Positions 49,241 to 58,479 of a stretch of 64,000 nucleotides of DNA are shown piece by piece. The notes beneath the pieces were generated by a model, which saw only the letters and a list, made by a program, of their open reading frames with translations, was not told the DNA's origin and did no database searches. How positions within the stretch are numbered: position 1 is the stretch's first letter; each line of letters opens with the position of its first letter. Position numbers and translations under genes: made by a program. Origin of the DNA: Phocaeicola sp. (lineage in GTDB: Bacteria > Bacteroidota > Bacteroidia > Bacteroidales > Bacteroidaceae); NCBI GenBank assembly GCA_022764505.1, contig JALEQJ010000006.1:17492-81491 (forward strand), read 5' to 3'.

Positions 49241-50248
49241 ATGAGAACAGCTATCGCCTATATCAGTTTATTTCTCTTACTGTTTTGCACTTCCTGCATA
49301 CGAGAAGATATAAAAGGAAATACGCCCAAGGATAACTTTGAAAGTTTGTGGAAAATCATAGACGAAAGGTATTGTTTCTTTGATTATAAGAAACAAGTCT
49401 ATGGTTTGGACTGGGACAAGGTACACGATAGATATGCACAGAGGATAGTACAAGATATGCCACCGGAAGCTCTGTTTGAGGTTTTGTCTGATATGGTGAA
49501 TGAACTAAGAGATGGGCACGTAAATCTCTCCAGCACAATGGGAGTATCTCAATACCGAGTATGGTTTGATGCTTATCCTCGCAATTTCAATGATAGTTTG
49601 CAGAGTAATTACTTAGGAAAAGATTATACCATATCTTCCGGCTTACGATACAATATACTGAAAAACAATGTAGGCTACGTACATATAGCCAGCTTTATGA
49701 ATGGAATAGGAGATGCCGGTCTAAATCAGATGCTTCGGAAGTTTGCTACTTGCAATGGCATCATCATAGATGTGCGAAATAATGGTGGGGGCAATCTTAC
49801 CACAGCACAAAAAGTAGCCGCCCGCTTTACAAACGAAAAATGTCTTACAGGCTATATAGTTCATAAAACAGGGAAAGGACGCAATGATTTTTCTACTCCT
49901 ACACCTGTTTATTTATCTCCTTCCAATCAATTAAGATGGCAAAAAAAAGTGATAGTACTCACCAATAGACGTTCTTATAGTGCTACAAACGATTTTGTCA
50001 ATATTATGCGTTCTCTACCACAGGTTACCATAGTGGGAGATAAAACGGGAGGTGGATCCGGTTTGCCTTTCACATCGGAACTCCCCAATGGGTGGAGTAT
50101 CCGTTTTTCTGCTTCTCCTATGTACGATGCAGATATGCAACAAATAGAATTTGGAATTTCTCCTGATTATAAAATAGATATACTCCCAGATGATTACCAA
50201 AAAGGAAAAGATACACTGATAGAGTACGCTTGCCAACTATTGAAATAA
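49241..50248 (+). CDS. S41-family peptidase lipoprotein
   Basis: A 335-residue tail-specific-protease-like protein. The lipobox (LFLLLFCTSC, Cys19) predicts a lipid anchor. The N-terminal helical region has FESLWKIIDERYCFFDYK, and the core has VGYVHIASFM, IIDVRNNGGGN near residue 178, the catalytic Ser in NRRSYSATNDFVN near 250 and GDKTGGGSGLP near 270. There is no clear PDZ domain, which places it with the tricorn-like S41 subgroup. It lies 2 bases upstream of a response regulator, suggesting shared control with envelope sensing. Confidence 0.9.
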   Translation: MRTAIAYISLFLLLFCTSCIREDIKGNTPKDNFESLWKIIDERYCFFDYKKQVYGLDWDKVHDRYAQRIVQDMPPEALFEVLSDMVNELRDGHVNLSSTMGVSQYRVWFDAYPRNFNDSLQSNYLGKDYTISSGLRYNILKNNVGYVHIASFMNGIGDAGLNQMLRKFATCNGIIIDVRNNGGGNLTTAQKVAARFTNEKCLTGYIVHKTGKGRNDFSTPTPVYLSPSNQLRWQKKVIVLTNRRSYSATNDFVNIMRSLPQVTIVGDKTGGGSGLPFTSELPNGWSIRFSASPMYDADMQQIEFGISPDYKIDILPDDYQKGKDTLIEYACQLLK

Positions 50249-50250
50249 GA

Positions 50251-50946
50251 ATGAAAATTTTAGTTGTAGATGATGATGCAGCTATCTGCGAAATCTTGTC
50301 TTTCAATTTGAAGAGCGAAGGGTATGAGATACTTGTAGCTTACTCTGCCGAAGAAGCTTTACCTATTATATTGTCCCACTCGGATATTTCACTGCTTTTA
50401 TTGGACGTTATGATGAGTGGAATGTCCGGCTATCACTTGGTAGAAACCATTCGGGGAAAAGGAATAGAAACTCCGGTCATATTTATTACAGCAAAAGACC
50501 AAGAGAACGACCTCCTTACAGGTTTTTCTGTAGGAGGAGATGATTACATAGCCAAACCTTTTTCTATCAAAGAAGTGGTAGCTCGCATAAAAGCTTTGTT
50601 GAAAAGAGGAGAGAAGCAAACGAAAAAAGCAGAAGAAACAGACAGCATTATTCTGGGAGATTTGGTGCTTTATCCTTCAAAAAAAGAAGTCTTTCTCAAA
50701 GGCTCATTACTATCTCTTACCAAAACTGAATATGAAATACTCGTCCTGCTTATGACACACGCAGAAAAAGTCTTTTCAAGAGAGGACATCATACAAGTAG
50801 TTTGGGCAGAAACACCATATATTACAGAACGGACAGTAGATGTACACATTACTCGTCTAAGGAAGAAAATGGGAGAATATGGTGCTTGCATTACGAACAG
50901 ATCCGGCTACGGATACAGATTTAATGCTACGATATGCAACGATTGA
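50251..50946 (+). CDS. OmpR-family response regulator
   Basis: A 231-residue two-component regulator. The receiver domain (1-120) has KILVVDDDAAICEI, the phospho-acceptor Asp in LLLLDVMMSGMSG (about 52), a Thr/Lys pair in ITAKDQENDLL and AKPFSIKEVVARI. The winged-helix DNA-binding domain (about 135-228) ends with ITERTVDVHITRLRKKM and NRSGYGYRF. The ATG at 50251 is chosen; the ORF start at 50230 lies inside the protease gene. It overlaps its partner kinase by 13 bases. Confidence 0.95.
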   Translation: MKILVVDDDAAICEILSFNLKSEGYEILVAYSAEEALPIILSHSDISLLLLDVMMSGMSGYHLVETIRGKGIETPVIFITAKDQENDLLTGFSVGGDDYIAKPFSIKEVVARIKALLKRGEKQTKKAEETDSIILGDLVLYPSKKEVFLKGSLLSLTKTEYEILVLLMTHAEKVFSREDIIQVVWAETPYITERTVDVHITRLRKKMGEYGACITNRSGYGYRFNATICND

Positions 50947-52664
50947 ACTACAGTTGGAAGCTCTTCTTGAGCTGTGCTGTATTGTTTGGATTATTTACCA
51001 TTGGGGTATCTGTCTTTGAACAATCCAGAGAAAAGGAATGGCGCACCAAAGCCTTGGTGGAGAAGTTGGAATTATATACAGATATTATTTATGCCCATTT
51101 GCCTAAGACAGATAGCAATACCATATTCTCTTATCCGGGAAAAGACTTAGAGCAGATGTTACCTGCCAAACTTCGCATTAGTCTTATCAAACATAATGGA
51201 GATGTATTTTATGATAATTCTATAGAAAGAAGACAGATAGAAAACCATTCGGACAGACCCGAAATTTTGGAAGCAAAGAGCCATCATTGGGGAGTTGGAG
51301 TAAGACGTTCTTCTTCCAACAATATAGAATACCTATACTATGCTAAGCAATTTTCATTCGGATATATTCGGGTAGCATTACCCTATGACATAGAAGCCCG
51401 GCACTTTTTACAAACGGACAATTTATTCTTATACTATGTAGGAGCTTTATTCTTGCTTACCTTACTTTTAATGAACTATGTATTAGGTAAGTTTTCTACT
51501 TCTATCAAGCAGTTACGAGCATTGGCATTTTCCCCGGAGAGTGCGCAGAGCAAAGAATACCATTTCCCCAAAGATGAATTGGGGGATATCAGTGAAAAAA
51601 TACGAGAGCAGTTCAGTAGGCTACAAGAAAAAGAGTCCATCATACTTCACGAAAAAGAAAAACTACTTCAGCACATACATATTTCTGGAGAGGGTATTTG
51701 TTTTTTCTCCAAGAACAAGAAAGTAGACTTTGTGAATGGCTTATTTATGCGTTACATCAATCTGCTGACAGAAGAACCGGATAGCGACCCTAATGTTATA
51801 TGGAATGAACCAATCTTTACTCCCATACAAACATTTATAAAACAAAGAACCGTAGATTTTTTAGATACAGAAATAGAAAAGCATGGCAGAAGATTTTCTT
51901 TGCGTGCCAATCTGTTCAGCGATGAAAGTTGTGAAATTATTCTGAATGATATAACACTTCCTACCAAGAATAAGCTATTGAAACAAGAAATGACAGGAAA
52001 TATCGCTCATGAGCTACGCACACCTGTTACCAGCATCAGAGGATATTTGGAAACCATAAAGGAGCAAGAATTGGACGAAAAAGATACAAAATACTTCATT
52101 ACCAGAGCCTATGAACAAACTATTGTTTTATCTGATCTTATTCGAGATATAAGTCTGATAACACAAATAGAAGGTACAGGAAATTCGTTTCAGATGACTA
52201 CCGTATCATTGTGCGAAGTGGTAGAAACTATTAAAAATGATTTTTCACTACAACTCAAACAGCAAAATATGGTTTTCCAATCTATTCTACCGGAGTGTAT
52301 AGAGGTTTGGGGAAATCAGAATTTGCTCTACGCACTATTGAGAAACTTACTGGAAAATGCCATCAGATATGCAGGAGAAGGAACTACTGTAGTCTTCAAG
52401 TATTTACACAAAGATGAAACTCATCTTCACTTTTCTTTTTATGACACAGGGAAAGGCATAGAGAATGAAGCACATTTACCTCGTCTTTTTGAAAGATTTT
52501 ATCGTGTCAATCAAGGTAGGAGTAGAGATAAAGGAGGTTCCGGTTTAGGACTTTCTATTGTAAAAAATGCAGTACACTTACATCATGGCGAAATATCTGT
52601 ACGCAATAGGAAAGAAGGAGGTCTGGAGTTCCTATTCTCGCTTCCTATAAAAAAGAGCATATAG
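50934..52664 (+). CDS. Sensor histidine kinase
   Basis: A 576-residue membrane kinase. Transmembrane helices at about 8-28 and 165-185 bracket a periplasmic sensor of about 135 residues. A HAMP/PAS-like region (about 190-330) comes next. The H box is NIAHELRTPVTSIRGYLETI (His near residue 356), followed by N box LLRNLLENAIRYA, G1 DTGKGIENE and G2 GGSGLGLSIVKNA. It forms a two-component pair with the overlapping regulator. The signal is unknown, but position after an S41 lipoprotein suggests envelope status. Confidence 0.95.
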   Translation: MQRLNYSWKLFLSCAVLFGLFTIGVSVFEQSREKEWRTKALVEKLELYTDIIYAHLPKTDSNTIFSYPGKDLEQMLPAKLRISLIKHNGDVFYDNSIERRQIENHSDRPEILEAKSHHWGVGVRRSSSNNIEYLYYAKQFSFGYIRVALPYDIEARHFLQTDNLFLYYVGALFLLTLLLMNYVLGKFSTSIKQLRALAFSPESAQSKEYHFPKDELGDISEKIREQFSRLQEKESIILHEKEKLLQHIHISGEGICFFSKNKKVDFVNGLFMRYINLLTEEPDSDPNVIWNEPIFTPIQTFIKQRTVDFLDTEIEKHGRRFSLRANLFSDESCEIILNDITLPTKNKLLKQEMTGNIAHELRTPVTSIRGYLETIKEQELDEKDTKYFITRAYEQTIVLSDLIRDISLITQIEGTGNSFQMTTVSLCEVVETIKNDFSLQLKQQNMVFQSILPECIEVWGNQNLLYALLRNLLENAIRYAGEGTTVVFKYLHKDETHLHFSFYDTGKGIENEAHLPRLFERFYRVNQGRSRDKGGSGLGLSIVKNAVHLHHGEISVRNRKEGGLEFLFSLPIKKSI

Positions 52665-52687
52665 AGAAAAAACGCTCTATATGCTCT
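52654..52687. terminator. Terminator at the end of the kinase gene
   Basis: AGAGCATATAGAG-aaaaaacg-CTCTATATGCTCT, then ATGTCTTTTTT. The left arm includes the kinase stop codon. It separates converging genes and, being A-rich on the other side, may act in both directions. Confidence 0.82.
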
Positions 52688-52707
52688 ATGTCTTTTTTAT
52701 TTTTCTA

Positions 52708-53613
52708 TTAAAAGAGTTTCTCCGGATATTCTCCTTGTGCTACCAAGGCTTGTATTTTATCTACTACACCTTGACGATCATCTGCATAAGTTACACCGAA
52801 CCAAGAAGAAGTTGTATCTAAAACTTCTACTGTAGCAGTATGGCTATTGATAAGATTGTTTACTACCAAAGGTATGTAATACTCTGCCTTTATATTGCCG
52901 GAGTTTTCTTTTAGGAAATCTACAAAAGCTTTATCTGAATGAGCGAAATAATCTGGTGTAAATCCCCACATATTCATAGAAACAGGTGTATTTTCGTCTA
53001 TGCTTACCCAAGTTCCATTTTCGTCTTTATAAGAAACTTTACCATCTATACGCATCACTTCTGTGCGTTCTACTACTGTAGTAAGATGATTTTTCTCATC
53101 TGTAGAGCAAACACCACGTGCTACAGTTCCACTCTCAGATAAGGTATTTCCTACACGGAATCCTACCATTGTATATGTATTTTTGCTGTTTTCCGGTAGT
53201 TCACTCAAGAATTTACCCAACTGTGCAAAACTGTCTTTACCATAAAAATCGTCTGCATTGATGACTGCAAAAGGCTCTTTGATGACACTCTTACCCATCA
53301 TTACTGCGTGATTTGTACCCCAAGGTTTAGTTCTACCTTCCGGACAAGTAAAACCTTCCGGCAGTGCATCTATAGACTGAAATACGAGTTCTGTAGGAAT
53401 ATGTCCTTGGTACTTACTTAAAATTTTCTGACGGAAATCTTCTTCAAAATCTTTCCTTATTACGAATACTATTTTACCAAATCCACCTCGAATTGCATCA
53501 AAAATAGAATAGTCCATGATGGTTTCTCCGTTTGGACCTACACCATCTAATTGTTTTAGTCCTCCATAACGGCTACCCATTCCAGCAGCCAAGACAAATA
53601 AAGTAGGTTTCAT
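52708..53613 (-). CDS. Sugar-phosphate nucleotidyltransferase family protein
   Basis: A 301-residue Rossmann-like nucleotidyltransferase. The signature LAAGMGSRYGGLKQLDGVGPNGE near the N-terminus is the NTP-binding loop of the glucose-1-phosphate thymidylyl/uridylyltransferase fold. PWGTNHAVMMGKS near residue 88 and VINADDFYGKDSF near 107 (metal-binding Asp) support an active enzyme. The nucleotide and sugar are not identifiable. The ATG at 53613 (MKPTLF) is used; the longer ORF begins with 11 unconserved residues next to the promoter. It is alone, with its own TACCTTTG box. Confidence 0.85.
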   Translation of the reverse strand: MKPTLFVLAAGMGSRYGGLKQLDGVGPNGETIMDYSIFDAIRGGFGKIVFVIRKDFEEDFRQKILSKYQGHIPTELVFQSIDALPEGFTCPEGRTKPWGTNHAVMMGKSVIKEPFAVINADDFYGKDSFAQLGKFLSELPENSKNTYTMVGFRVGNTLSESGTVARGVCSTDEKNHLTTVVERTEVMRIDGKVSYKDENGTWVSIDENTPVSMNMWGFTPDYFAHSDKAFVDFLKENSGNIKAEYYIPLVVNNLINSHTATVEVLDTTSSWFGVTYADDRQGVVDKIQALVAQGEYPEKLF

Positions 53614-53645
53614 ACTTGTTTCTTTTATTGTGTATAATGTTTTCA

Positions 53646-53679
53646 CAAAGGTATAGATTTATATAGATGCTATCAAAAA
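53646..53679 (-). promoter_or_regulatory. Promoter of the nucleotidyltransferase gene
   Basis: On the minus strand TTTTTG is followed after 20 bases by TACCTTTG (53653-53646), near-perfect for TTTG-N19-TAnnTTTG. The ATG at 53613 is 32 bases downstream. Confidence 0.72.
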
Positions 53680-53711
53680 GTTGAGTGCTTTCCTTCTTGT
53701 TTCTATCATTA

Positions 53712-53777
53712 TTCCGTTATTGTTCGGAAAATCTTCCGTGCTTGTTCGGAATGAATTCCGATGCTGTTCGGAAGATC
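53712..53777. repeat. Three tandem 22-bp units, TTCCGAACA family (copy 2)
   Basis: Three exactly adjacent 22-base units begin at 53712, 53734 and 53756. Each reads TTCCGnnnnTGTTCGGAA plus four bases on the plus strand, equivalent to TTCCGAACAnnnACGGAA on the minus strand. TTCCG and CGGAA arms make each unit a dyad. It lies about 35 bases upstream of the nucleotidyltransferase promoter and downstream of the lpxB terminator. Alignment with 27404-27469 includes the shared flank GGAATAATG. Confidence 0.82.
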
Positions 53778-53800
53778 TGTTGTCCTAATAAAGAGCAACA

Positions 53801-53836
53801 AAAAAAGAGAGAAACTCACAAAAGTTTCTCTCTTTA
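53801..53836 (-). terminator. Intrinsic terminator after lpxB
   Basis: On the minus strand AAAGAGAGAAACT-tttgtg-AGTTTCTCTCTTT is followed by TTTTTG. It lies about 27 bases past the lpxB stop. Confidence 0.85.
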
Positions 53837-53862
53837 AGTTTATTTTTGCTCGTTAGGTTAGA

Positions 53863-54996
53863 TTATTCTTTTCCGAGACAGTTTATAATAGCCGTAGCTG
53901 CTTTTTCCGAAGCAGAATCTTCCCCTAAACAAGATTTGAGTTCTTGGTAACCGGACAATTGTTTTTTACGTTTTTCTCCTCCACCTAAAATTCCTTGTAA
54001 CTCTTGTGTCAAATTCTTTATGGTATAGTCTTTTGCGACCAATTCCGGGATAAGTTCTTTATTCAGGATAAGATTGACCAATGAAATATACTCCACTTTC
54101 AAGAAATGCTTTTTAAGCCATGAAATTACCGGAGGAATAGGGGTGGCATAACAAACTATCTGAGGAACATCAAGCAATGCCGTTTCTAAAGTAGCTGTAC
54201 CAGAGGTAACTAAAGCTACAGAAGAGTGGGAGAGTAAGGCATAAGTCTGATCATAAACGATAGATACTCCTTCTTTTATATACGGAGCGTAGTAAGAAGG
54301 GTCTATGCCGGGAGCTGCAGCAATCACTGCTTGATAATGCCGAAACTCCTTTGTTGCATAAAGCATCTTGGGCAAATTATCTTCTATTTCCTTCTTTCTG
54401 CTACCGGCTAAAAGGGCAATGATAGGCTTGTCCAAGGTAAGATTGTTCTTTTGATAAAAAGCTGTTTTCTCTTCCTTATATTGAGCTTTGAATGCTTTAA
54501 TAGCATCTACACAAGGATTTCCTACATAGTGAATAGGATATTGGTGCTTCCGATAGAAATCCACTTCAAAGGGAAGAATGGAGAATAATTCGTCTATATT
54601 CTTTTTAATCTGTTTGATACGCCCTTCTTTCCATGCCCAAATTTTGGGAGATATATAGTAATAAGTGGGTATACCATACTTCTTAGTAAATGCAGCTATC
54701 TTCAGATTAAATCCGGGATAATCTACAAGAATCACTACATCTGGTTGCCACGAAAGTATATCTGTTTTACAGGCTGATAAGTTACGTAAGATGGTAGGTA
54801 AATGAAGCAATACGGTAACGAAACCCATAAAAGCCATTTCTTTGTAATGCTTTACGAGAGTTCCTCCCACAGCTTGCATCAAATCGCCTCCTAAAAAACG
54901 AAATTCTGCTTGAGCATCTTTTTCCTTTAGTGCTCTCATTAAATTGGAAGCATGTAAATCTCCGGATGCTTCACCTACTACAAGATAGTATTTCAT
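53863..54996 (-). CDS. lpxB: Lipid-A-disaccharide synthase
   Basis: A 377-residue GT19 enzyme joining UDP-2,3-diacylglucosamine and lipid X to form the lipid A disaccharide. VGEASGDLHASNLMRAL at the start, FRFLGGDLMQAVGG near 32, MGFVTVLLHLP near 57, VILVDYPGFNLKIA near 90, YYISPKIWAWKEGRIKQI near 116 and VTSGTATLETAL near 265 are all diagnostic. The gene shows the organism makes lipid A. It is the last gene of panC-panD-rlmD-rluA-surE-lpxB, 8 bases after surE. Confidence 0.97.
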   Translation of the reverse strand: MKYYLVVGEASGDLHASNLMRALKEKDAQAEFRFLGGDLMQAVGGTLVKHYKEMAFMGFVTVLLHLPTILRNLSACKTDILSWQPDVVILVDYPGFNLKIAAFTKKYGIPTYYYISPKIWAWKEGRIKQIKKNIDELFSILPFEVDFYRKHQYPIHYVGNPCVDAIKAFKAQYKEEKTAFYQKNNLTLDKPIIALLAGSRKKEIEDNLPKMLYATKEFRHYQAVIAAAPGIDPSYYAPYIKEGVSIVYDQTYALLSHSSVALVTSGTATLETALLDVPQIVCYATPIPPVISWLKKHFLKVEYISLVNLILNKELIPELVAKDYTIKNLTQELQGILGGGEKRKKQLSGYQELKSCLGEDSASEKAATAIINCLGKE

Positions 54997-55004
54997 CTTA
55001 CTAA

Positions 55005-55781
55005 TTAACGAACCAATGTTTGCAATTCTTTCATTGCAGAGTAAGCAGTTACATCTATTTGCACAGGTGTAATAGCTGCATATCCGTGTTCCAATGCCCA
55101 GTGATCTGTATCTTCTGCTTCAGGCTCTTCATTATGAAATTCTCCCACTGTCCAAAAATAAGGTTTTCCTGTAGGGTGGGTAGCTTTGATATATTCATTA
55201 ACCCAAGTACCTTTGGTTTGTCTACAGATTTTTACACCTCTAAGTTGCTGAATTTTTGGGAAGTTTACATTTAAACAAACACCTATAGGAAGTCCCTGTT
55301 CTAAAATTTGAGTAACGATATCTACTATGGTAGAAGTAATAGGGGAAAAATCTGCTTGACTATTATGGTCGCAGAGAGAAAAGCCGATAGAATGAATGCC
55401 TTTCATACAGCCTTCCAACACGATGCCCAAGGTTCCTGAATAATGCACATTCACAGAAGAGTTATCCCCATGATTTATGCCACCGATAACTAAGTCGGGA
55501 ATTTCTGTTAAGACATCGTGGAGTGCCAATTTTACACAGTCTACAGGTGTGCCGGAACATTTATAAAACGAGAAATTTTCAGCTTCAGAAATTAATTGAT
55601 AGCGTAAAGGCTGCGTAATAGTCAATGCACCTGCAAATCCCGAACGAGGTCCATCTGGTGCCATTACTACGAGATTAGCCAATGGACGTAGCACTTCTAT
55701 GAGTGTAAGCAATCCTTTTGCATCGTATCCATCATCATTAGACAGTAATATCAGTGGTTTCTTCTTTATTTTATTCTCCAT
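55005..55781 (-). CDS. surE: 5'/3'-nucleotidase SurE
   Basis: A 258-residue metal-dependent phosphatase of nucleoside monophosphates and short polyphosphates, linked to stationary-phase survival. ILLSNDDGYDAKGLLTLIEVL (metal-binding NDD), APDGPRSGFAGALT near residue 41, CSGTPVDCVKLAL near 75 and the Asn in VIGGINHGDNSSVNVHYSGTL near 97 are all conserved. Length is normal. It lies 10 bases after the pseudouridine synthase gene and 8 before lpxB. Confidence 0.97.
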   Translation of the reverse strand: MENKIKKKPLILLSNDDGYDAKGLLTLIEVLRPLANLVVMAPDGPRSGFAGALTITQPLRYQLISEAENFSFYKCSGTPVDCVKLALHDVLTEIPDLVIGGINHGDNSSVNVHYSGTLGIVLEGCMKGIHSIGFSLCDHNSQADFSPITSTIVDIVTQILEQGLPIGVCLNVNFPKIQQLRGVKICRQTKGTWVNEYIKATHPTGKPYFWTVGEFHNEEPEAEDTDHWALEHGYAAITPVQIDVTAYSAMKELQTLVR

Positions 55782-55791
55782 AAATCAATGC

Positions 55792-56694
55792 TTAAAATAA
55801 TGATTTGAAAAGGGTAGGATAGGGTGTCTCAAAAGACAAAGTTTCTCCGGTTACAGGGTGATAGAATGATAGCTTAAAGGCGTGTAGTGCCAAGCGTGAA
55901 AATTGATTTTCTTCGCCTCCATAACGAATATCACCCAATACGGGGTGTCCTAAATCGCTCATATGCACACGTATCTGATTTTTTCTTCCTGTTTCCAATT
56001 GTAGTTCTATCAAAGAGTGATGAGCAGAACGTTTCAAAGTATGATAATGAGTAACAGAGAATTTTCCACCATCGTCTGTAGGGCTGGAAGATACATATAG
56101 TTTCCTATCGGTAAGCCAAGACTCTACAACTCCTTGATTCTTTTCTACCTTCCCATTAACTACAGCTACATATCTTCTGTCAAATACAATTTGATGCCAG
56201 TTATCTCTGAGTGTCCGCTGCGTTTTGTCGTCTTTGGCATACATCATAATACCGGAGGTTTCTCTGTCTAATCTATGCACTACAAATACCCTATTATTGC
56301 GATGCTTTCTTTTCACATACTCAGAAAGTATGTGTTGGGCTGTTTTCTCTTTTTGAGAATCTGTAGCCACACTGAGCAAGCCTTCTTTTTTCTCTATCAC
56401 GATGATGTATGCATCTTCGTATAAGATCTTTATGAGTGGGTGTCTAAAGTCTTGTTTATTCTTCTCTTTGCTTATTTGCACCTTCATTCCTGCAGACAAA
56501 GGGAAATTAAATAAAGTCTGAATGGTTCCATTCACTAAAACAAGCCTATTAGAAAGAATAGACTTAGCACGATTTCTGCTTATACCGGACATAGCTTTCA
56601 TCAAGAAAGAGAGTAGTTCATCATTCTCTTTTACCGTGAAAGAAAGATAACGAGGTACAGCTCTTGGCATTCTACGATTATTTGAAGACTTCAT
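55792..56694 (-). CDS. RluA-family pseudouridine synthase
   Basis: A 300-residue pseudouridine synthase with an N-terminal S4-like RNA-binding domain (ISRNRAKSILSNRLVLVNGTI, about residues 35-60). The catalytic Asp lies in VHRLDRETSGIMMYAKD near 140, and RKNQIRVHMSDLGHPVLGD near 240 is the conserved late motif. The RNA target (23S rRNA or tRNA) cannot be fixed. The ORF track extends 45 residues into the upstream gene, but the ATG at 56694 gives a 4-base ATGA overlap with rlmD and a clean N-terminus. ATG 56670 is an alternative. Confidence 0.9.
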   Translation of the reverse strand: MKSSNNRRMPRAVPRYLSFTVKENDELLSFLMKAMSGISRNRAKSILSNRLVLVNGTIQTLFNFPLSAGMKVQISKEKNKQDFRHPLIKILYEDAYIIVIEKKEGLLSVATDSQKEKTAQHILSEYVKRKHRNNRVFVVHRLDRETSGIMMYAKDDKTQRTLRDNWHQIVFDRRYVAVVNGKVEKNQGVVESWLTDRKLYVSSSPTDDGGKFSVTHYHTLKRSAHHSLIELQLETGRKNQIRVHMSDLGHPVLGDIRYGGEENQFSRLALHAFKLSFYHPVTGETLSFETPYPTLFKSLF

Positions 56695-58115
56695 AAGGGG
56701 CGTTTTACTAAAAGGACTACATTTTCTACATGATGTGTATGTGGAAACATATCTACCGGCTGGACTTTTTGGACAGCATACATATTGTCCAGCAATTGTA
56801 AATCGCGTGCTTGTGTGGCAGGGTTGCAACTTACATATACGATTCTTTCCGGAGCTGCAAAAAGTATGGTATCTACTACATCAGTGTGCATTCCTGCACG
56901 AGGTGGATCTGTAATGATCACATCGGGTCTTCCATGCTCCTCTATAAATGTTTTGTTCAATACATCTTTCATATCCCCGGCATAAAAGAGGGTGTTTGAT
57001 ATATTATTAAACTGAGAATTTATTTTAGCATCTTCTATGGCTTCCTCTACATACTCCACACCGATAACTTGCTTGGCTTGTTTAGCTATGAAATTGGCTA
57101 TAGTACCGGTTCCTGTATATAAATCATAAACTAATTCATTACCTGTCAGTTGTGCAAACTCTCTTGCTACTTGGTACAAGCGTAATGCTTGTTCTGAATT
57201 GGTTTGATAGAAAGACTTGGCACCTACTTTGAACTTCAAGTCCTCCATTTCTTCTATGATATGGTCTTTTCCTTTGAAGCAAATAGGGGTGAGATCTCCT
57301 ATGGTATCATTACATTTATTGTTGATGACATACATCAAAGAGGTAATCTCAGGAAATTCATTGGCTACGTAGTTCAGTAACTTATTGGCTATTACTTCCT
57401 CTGCTTCGGTCTCTATCTTGAACTGAAAAAGCACCATCAATTCACCTGTAGAACTATTGCGTACCATCATATTTCTCAAAATCCCTATTTGATTTCTCAA
57501 ATCGAAAAAAGGAATGCCGTTTTCTATCGCATATGTTCTTATTTTATTGCGTAAAACATTGGTAATATCATCTTGCAAATAGCATTTCTGAATATCTAAA
57601 ACCTTATCGAATGCACCGGGAATGTGAAAACCCAATGCTTCCATACGGTCATATTTTACGTCCTGCTTTACTTCTTCTTCTGTGAGCCATCTTTTATTGG
57701 AGAAGGTGTATTCCAATTTATTTCTATAGCAAACAGTTTTTTCTGAACCTATGATAGGGGAGATTTCCGGAAAATTTATCTTGCCTATACGAGTAAGGTT
57801 GTCATACACTTGCTTTTGTTTGTAGTGTATCTGTTCTTCGTAAGAAAGACACTGCCATTTGCAACCGCCACATACGCCATAATGTTCACAAAAAGGAGTT
57901 GCACGCTTTTCGGACGCTTCGTGTAAACGTACAGCTACTCCCTCTGCATAATGGTTCTTCTTACGTTTTATTTGTATATCTACTAAGTCTCCGGGTACAA
58001 CAAAAGGTACAAATACGACCAAATCATTTACTTTAGCCACCGCTTTTCCTTCTGCAGCAACATCTGTTATATACACTTTCTCCAATAATGGGAGATCTTT
58101 CTTCTTCCGAGCCAC
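56691..58115 (-). CDS. rlmD: 23S rRNA (uracil-C5)-methyltransferase RlmD-like
   Basis: A 474-residue TrmA/RumA-family enzyme. An N-terminal TRAM domain (about 1-60) is followed by the Fe-S Cys cluster in CEHYGVCGGCKWQCLSYEEQ near residue 76. The methyltransferase domain has FYQTNSEQALRLYQVA near 308, DLYTGTGTIANFIA near 335, VIITDPPRAGMHTD near 395 and the catalytic Cys in YVSCNPATQARDLQLL near 432. The Fe-S TRAM layout fits RlmD (m5U in 23S rRNA). It lies 5 bases after panD. Confidence 0.93.
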   Translation of the reverse strand: MARKKKDLPLLEKVYITDVAAEGKAVAKVNDLVVFVPFVVPGDLVDIQIKRKKNHYAEGVAVRLHEASEKRATPFCEHYGVCGGCKWQCLSYEEQIHYKQKQVYDNLTRIGKINFPEISPIIGSEKTVCYRNKLEYTFSNKRWLTEEEVKQDVKYDRMEALGFHIPGAFDKVLDIQKCYLQDDITNVLRNKIRTYAIENGIPFFDLRNQIGILRNMMVRNSSTGELMVLFQFKIETEAEEVIANKLLNYVANEFPEITSLMYVINNKCNDTIGDLTPICFKGKDHIIEEMEDLKFKVGAKSFYQTNSEQALRLYQVAREFAQLTGNELVYDLYTGTGTIANFIAKQAKQVIGVEYVEEAIEDAKINSQFNNISNTLFYAGDMKDVLNKTFIEEHGRPDVIITDPPRAGMHTDVVDTILFAAPERIVYVSCNPATQARDLQLLDNMYAVQKVQPVDMFPHTHHVENVVLLVKRPL

Positions 58116-58120
58116 TTACT

Positions 58121-58474
58121 TTATTTGATAATTTTATTGGTTTGGGTATCAGGAAAAACTACTGTGGGAACAAACTGTTTTGCTTCTTCAAAAGGCATAA
58201 GCGCATACGACATAATAATGACGATATCGCCAACTTGCACTTTTCTGGCAGCAGCTCCATTGAGACAGATACTACCGCTACCACGTTCTCCTTTTATGAT
58301 ATAGGTTTCTAATCGTTCTCCGTTGTTATTGTTTACTATTTGCACTTTTTCTCCAGCTATCAAATTAGCTGCGTCCATTAAATCCTCGTCTATGGTGATA
58401 CTGCCTATATAATTAAGATTAGCTTCTGTTACAGTAACACAGTGCAATTTTGATTTTAATACCTCTATAAGCAT
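58121..58474 (-). CDS. panD: Aspartate 1-decarboxylase
   Basis: A 117-residue pyruvoyl enzyme converting L-aspartate to beta-alanine for pantothenate. The self-cleavage site Gly-Ser is in [14 protein letters not shown] near residue 25, where Ser becomes the pyruvoyl group. [22 protein letters not shown] and [14 protein letters not shown] are conserved. It lies 5 bases after panC, whose reaction uses its product. Confidence 0.98.
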   Translation of the reverse strand: MLIEVLKSKLHCVTVTEANLNYIGSITIDEDLMDAANLIAGEKVQIVNNNNGERLETYIIKGERGSGSICLNGAAARKVQVGDIVIIMSYALMPFEEAKQFVPTVVFPDTQTNKIIK

Positions 58475-58479
58475 AGGAG

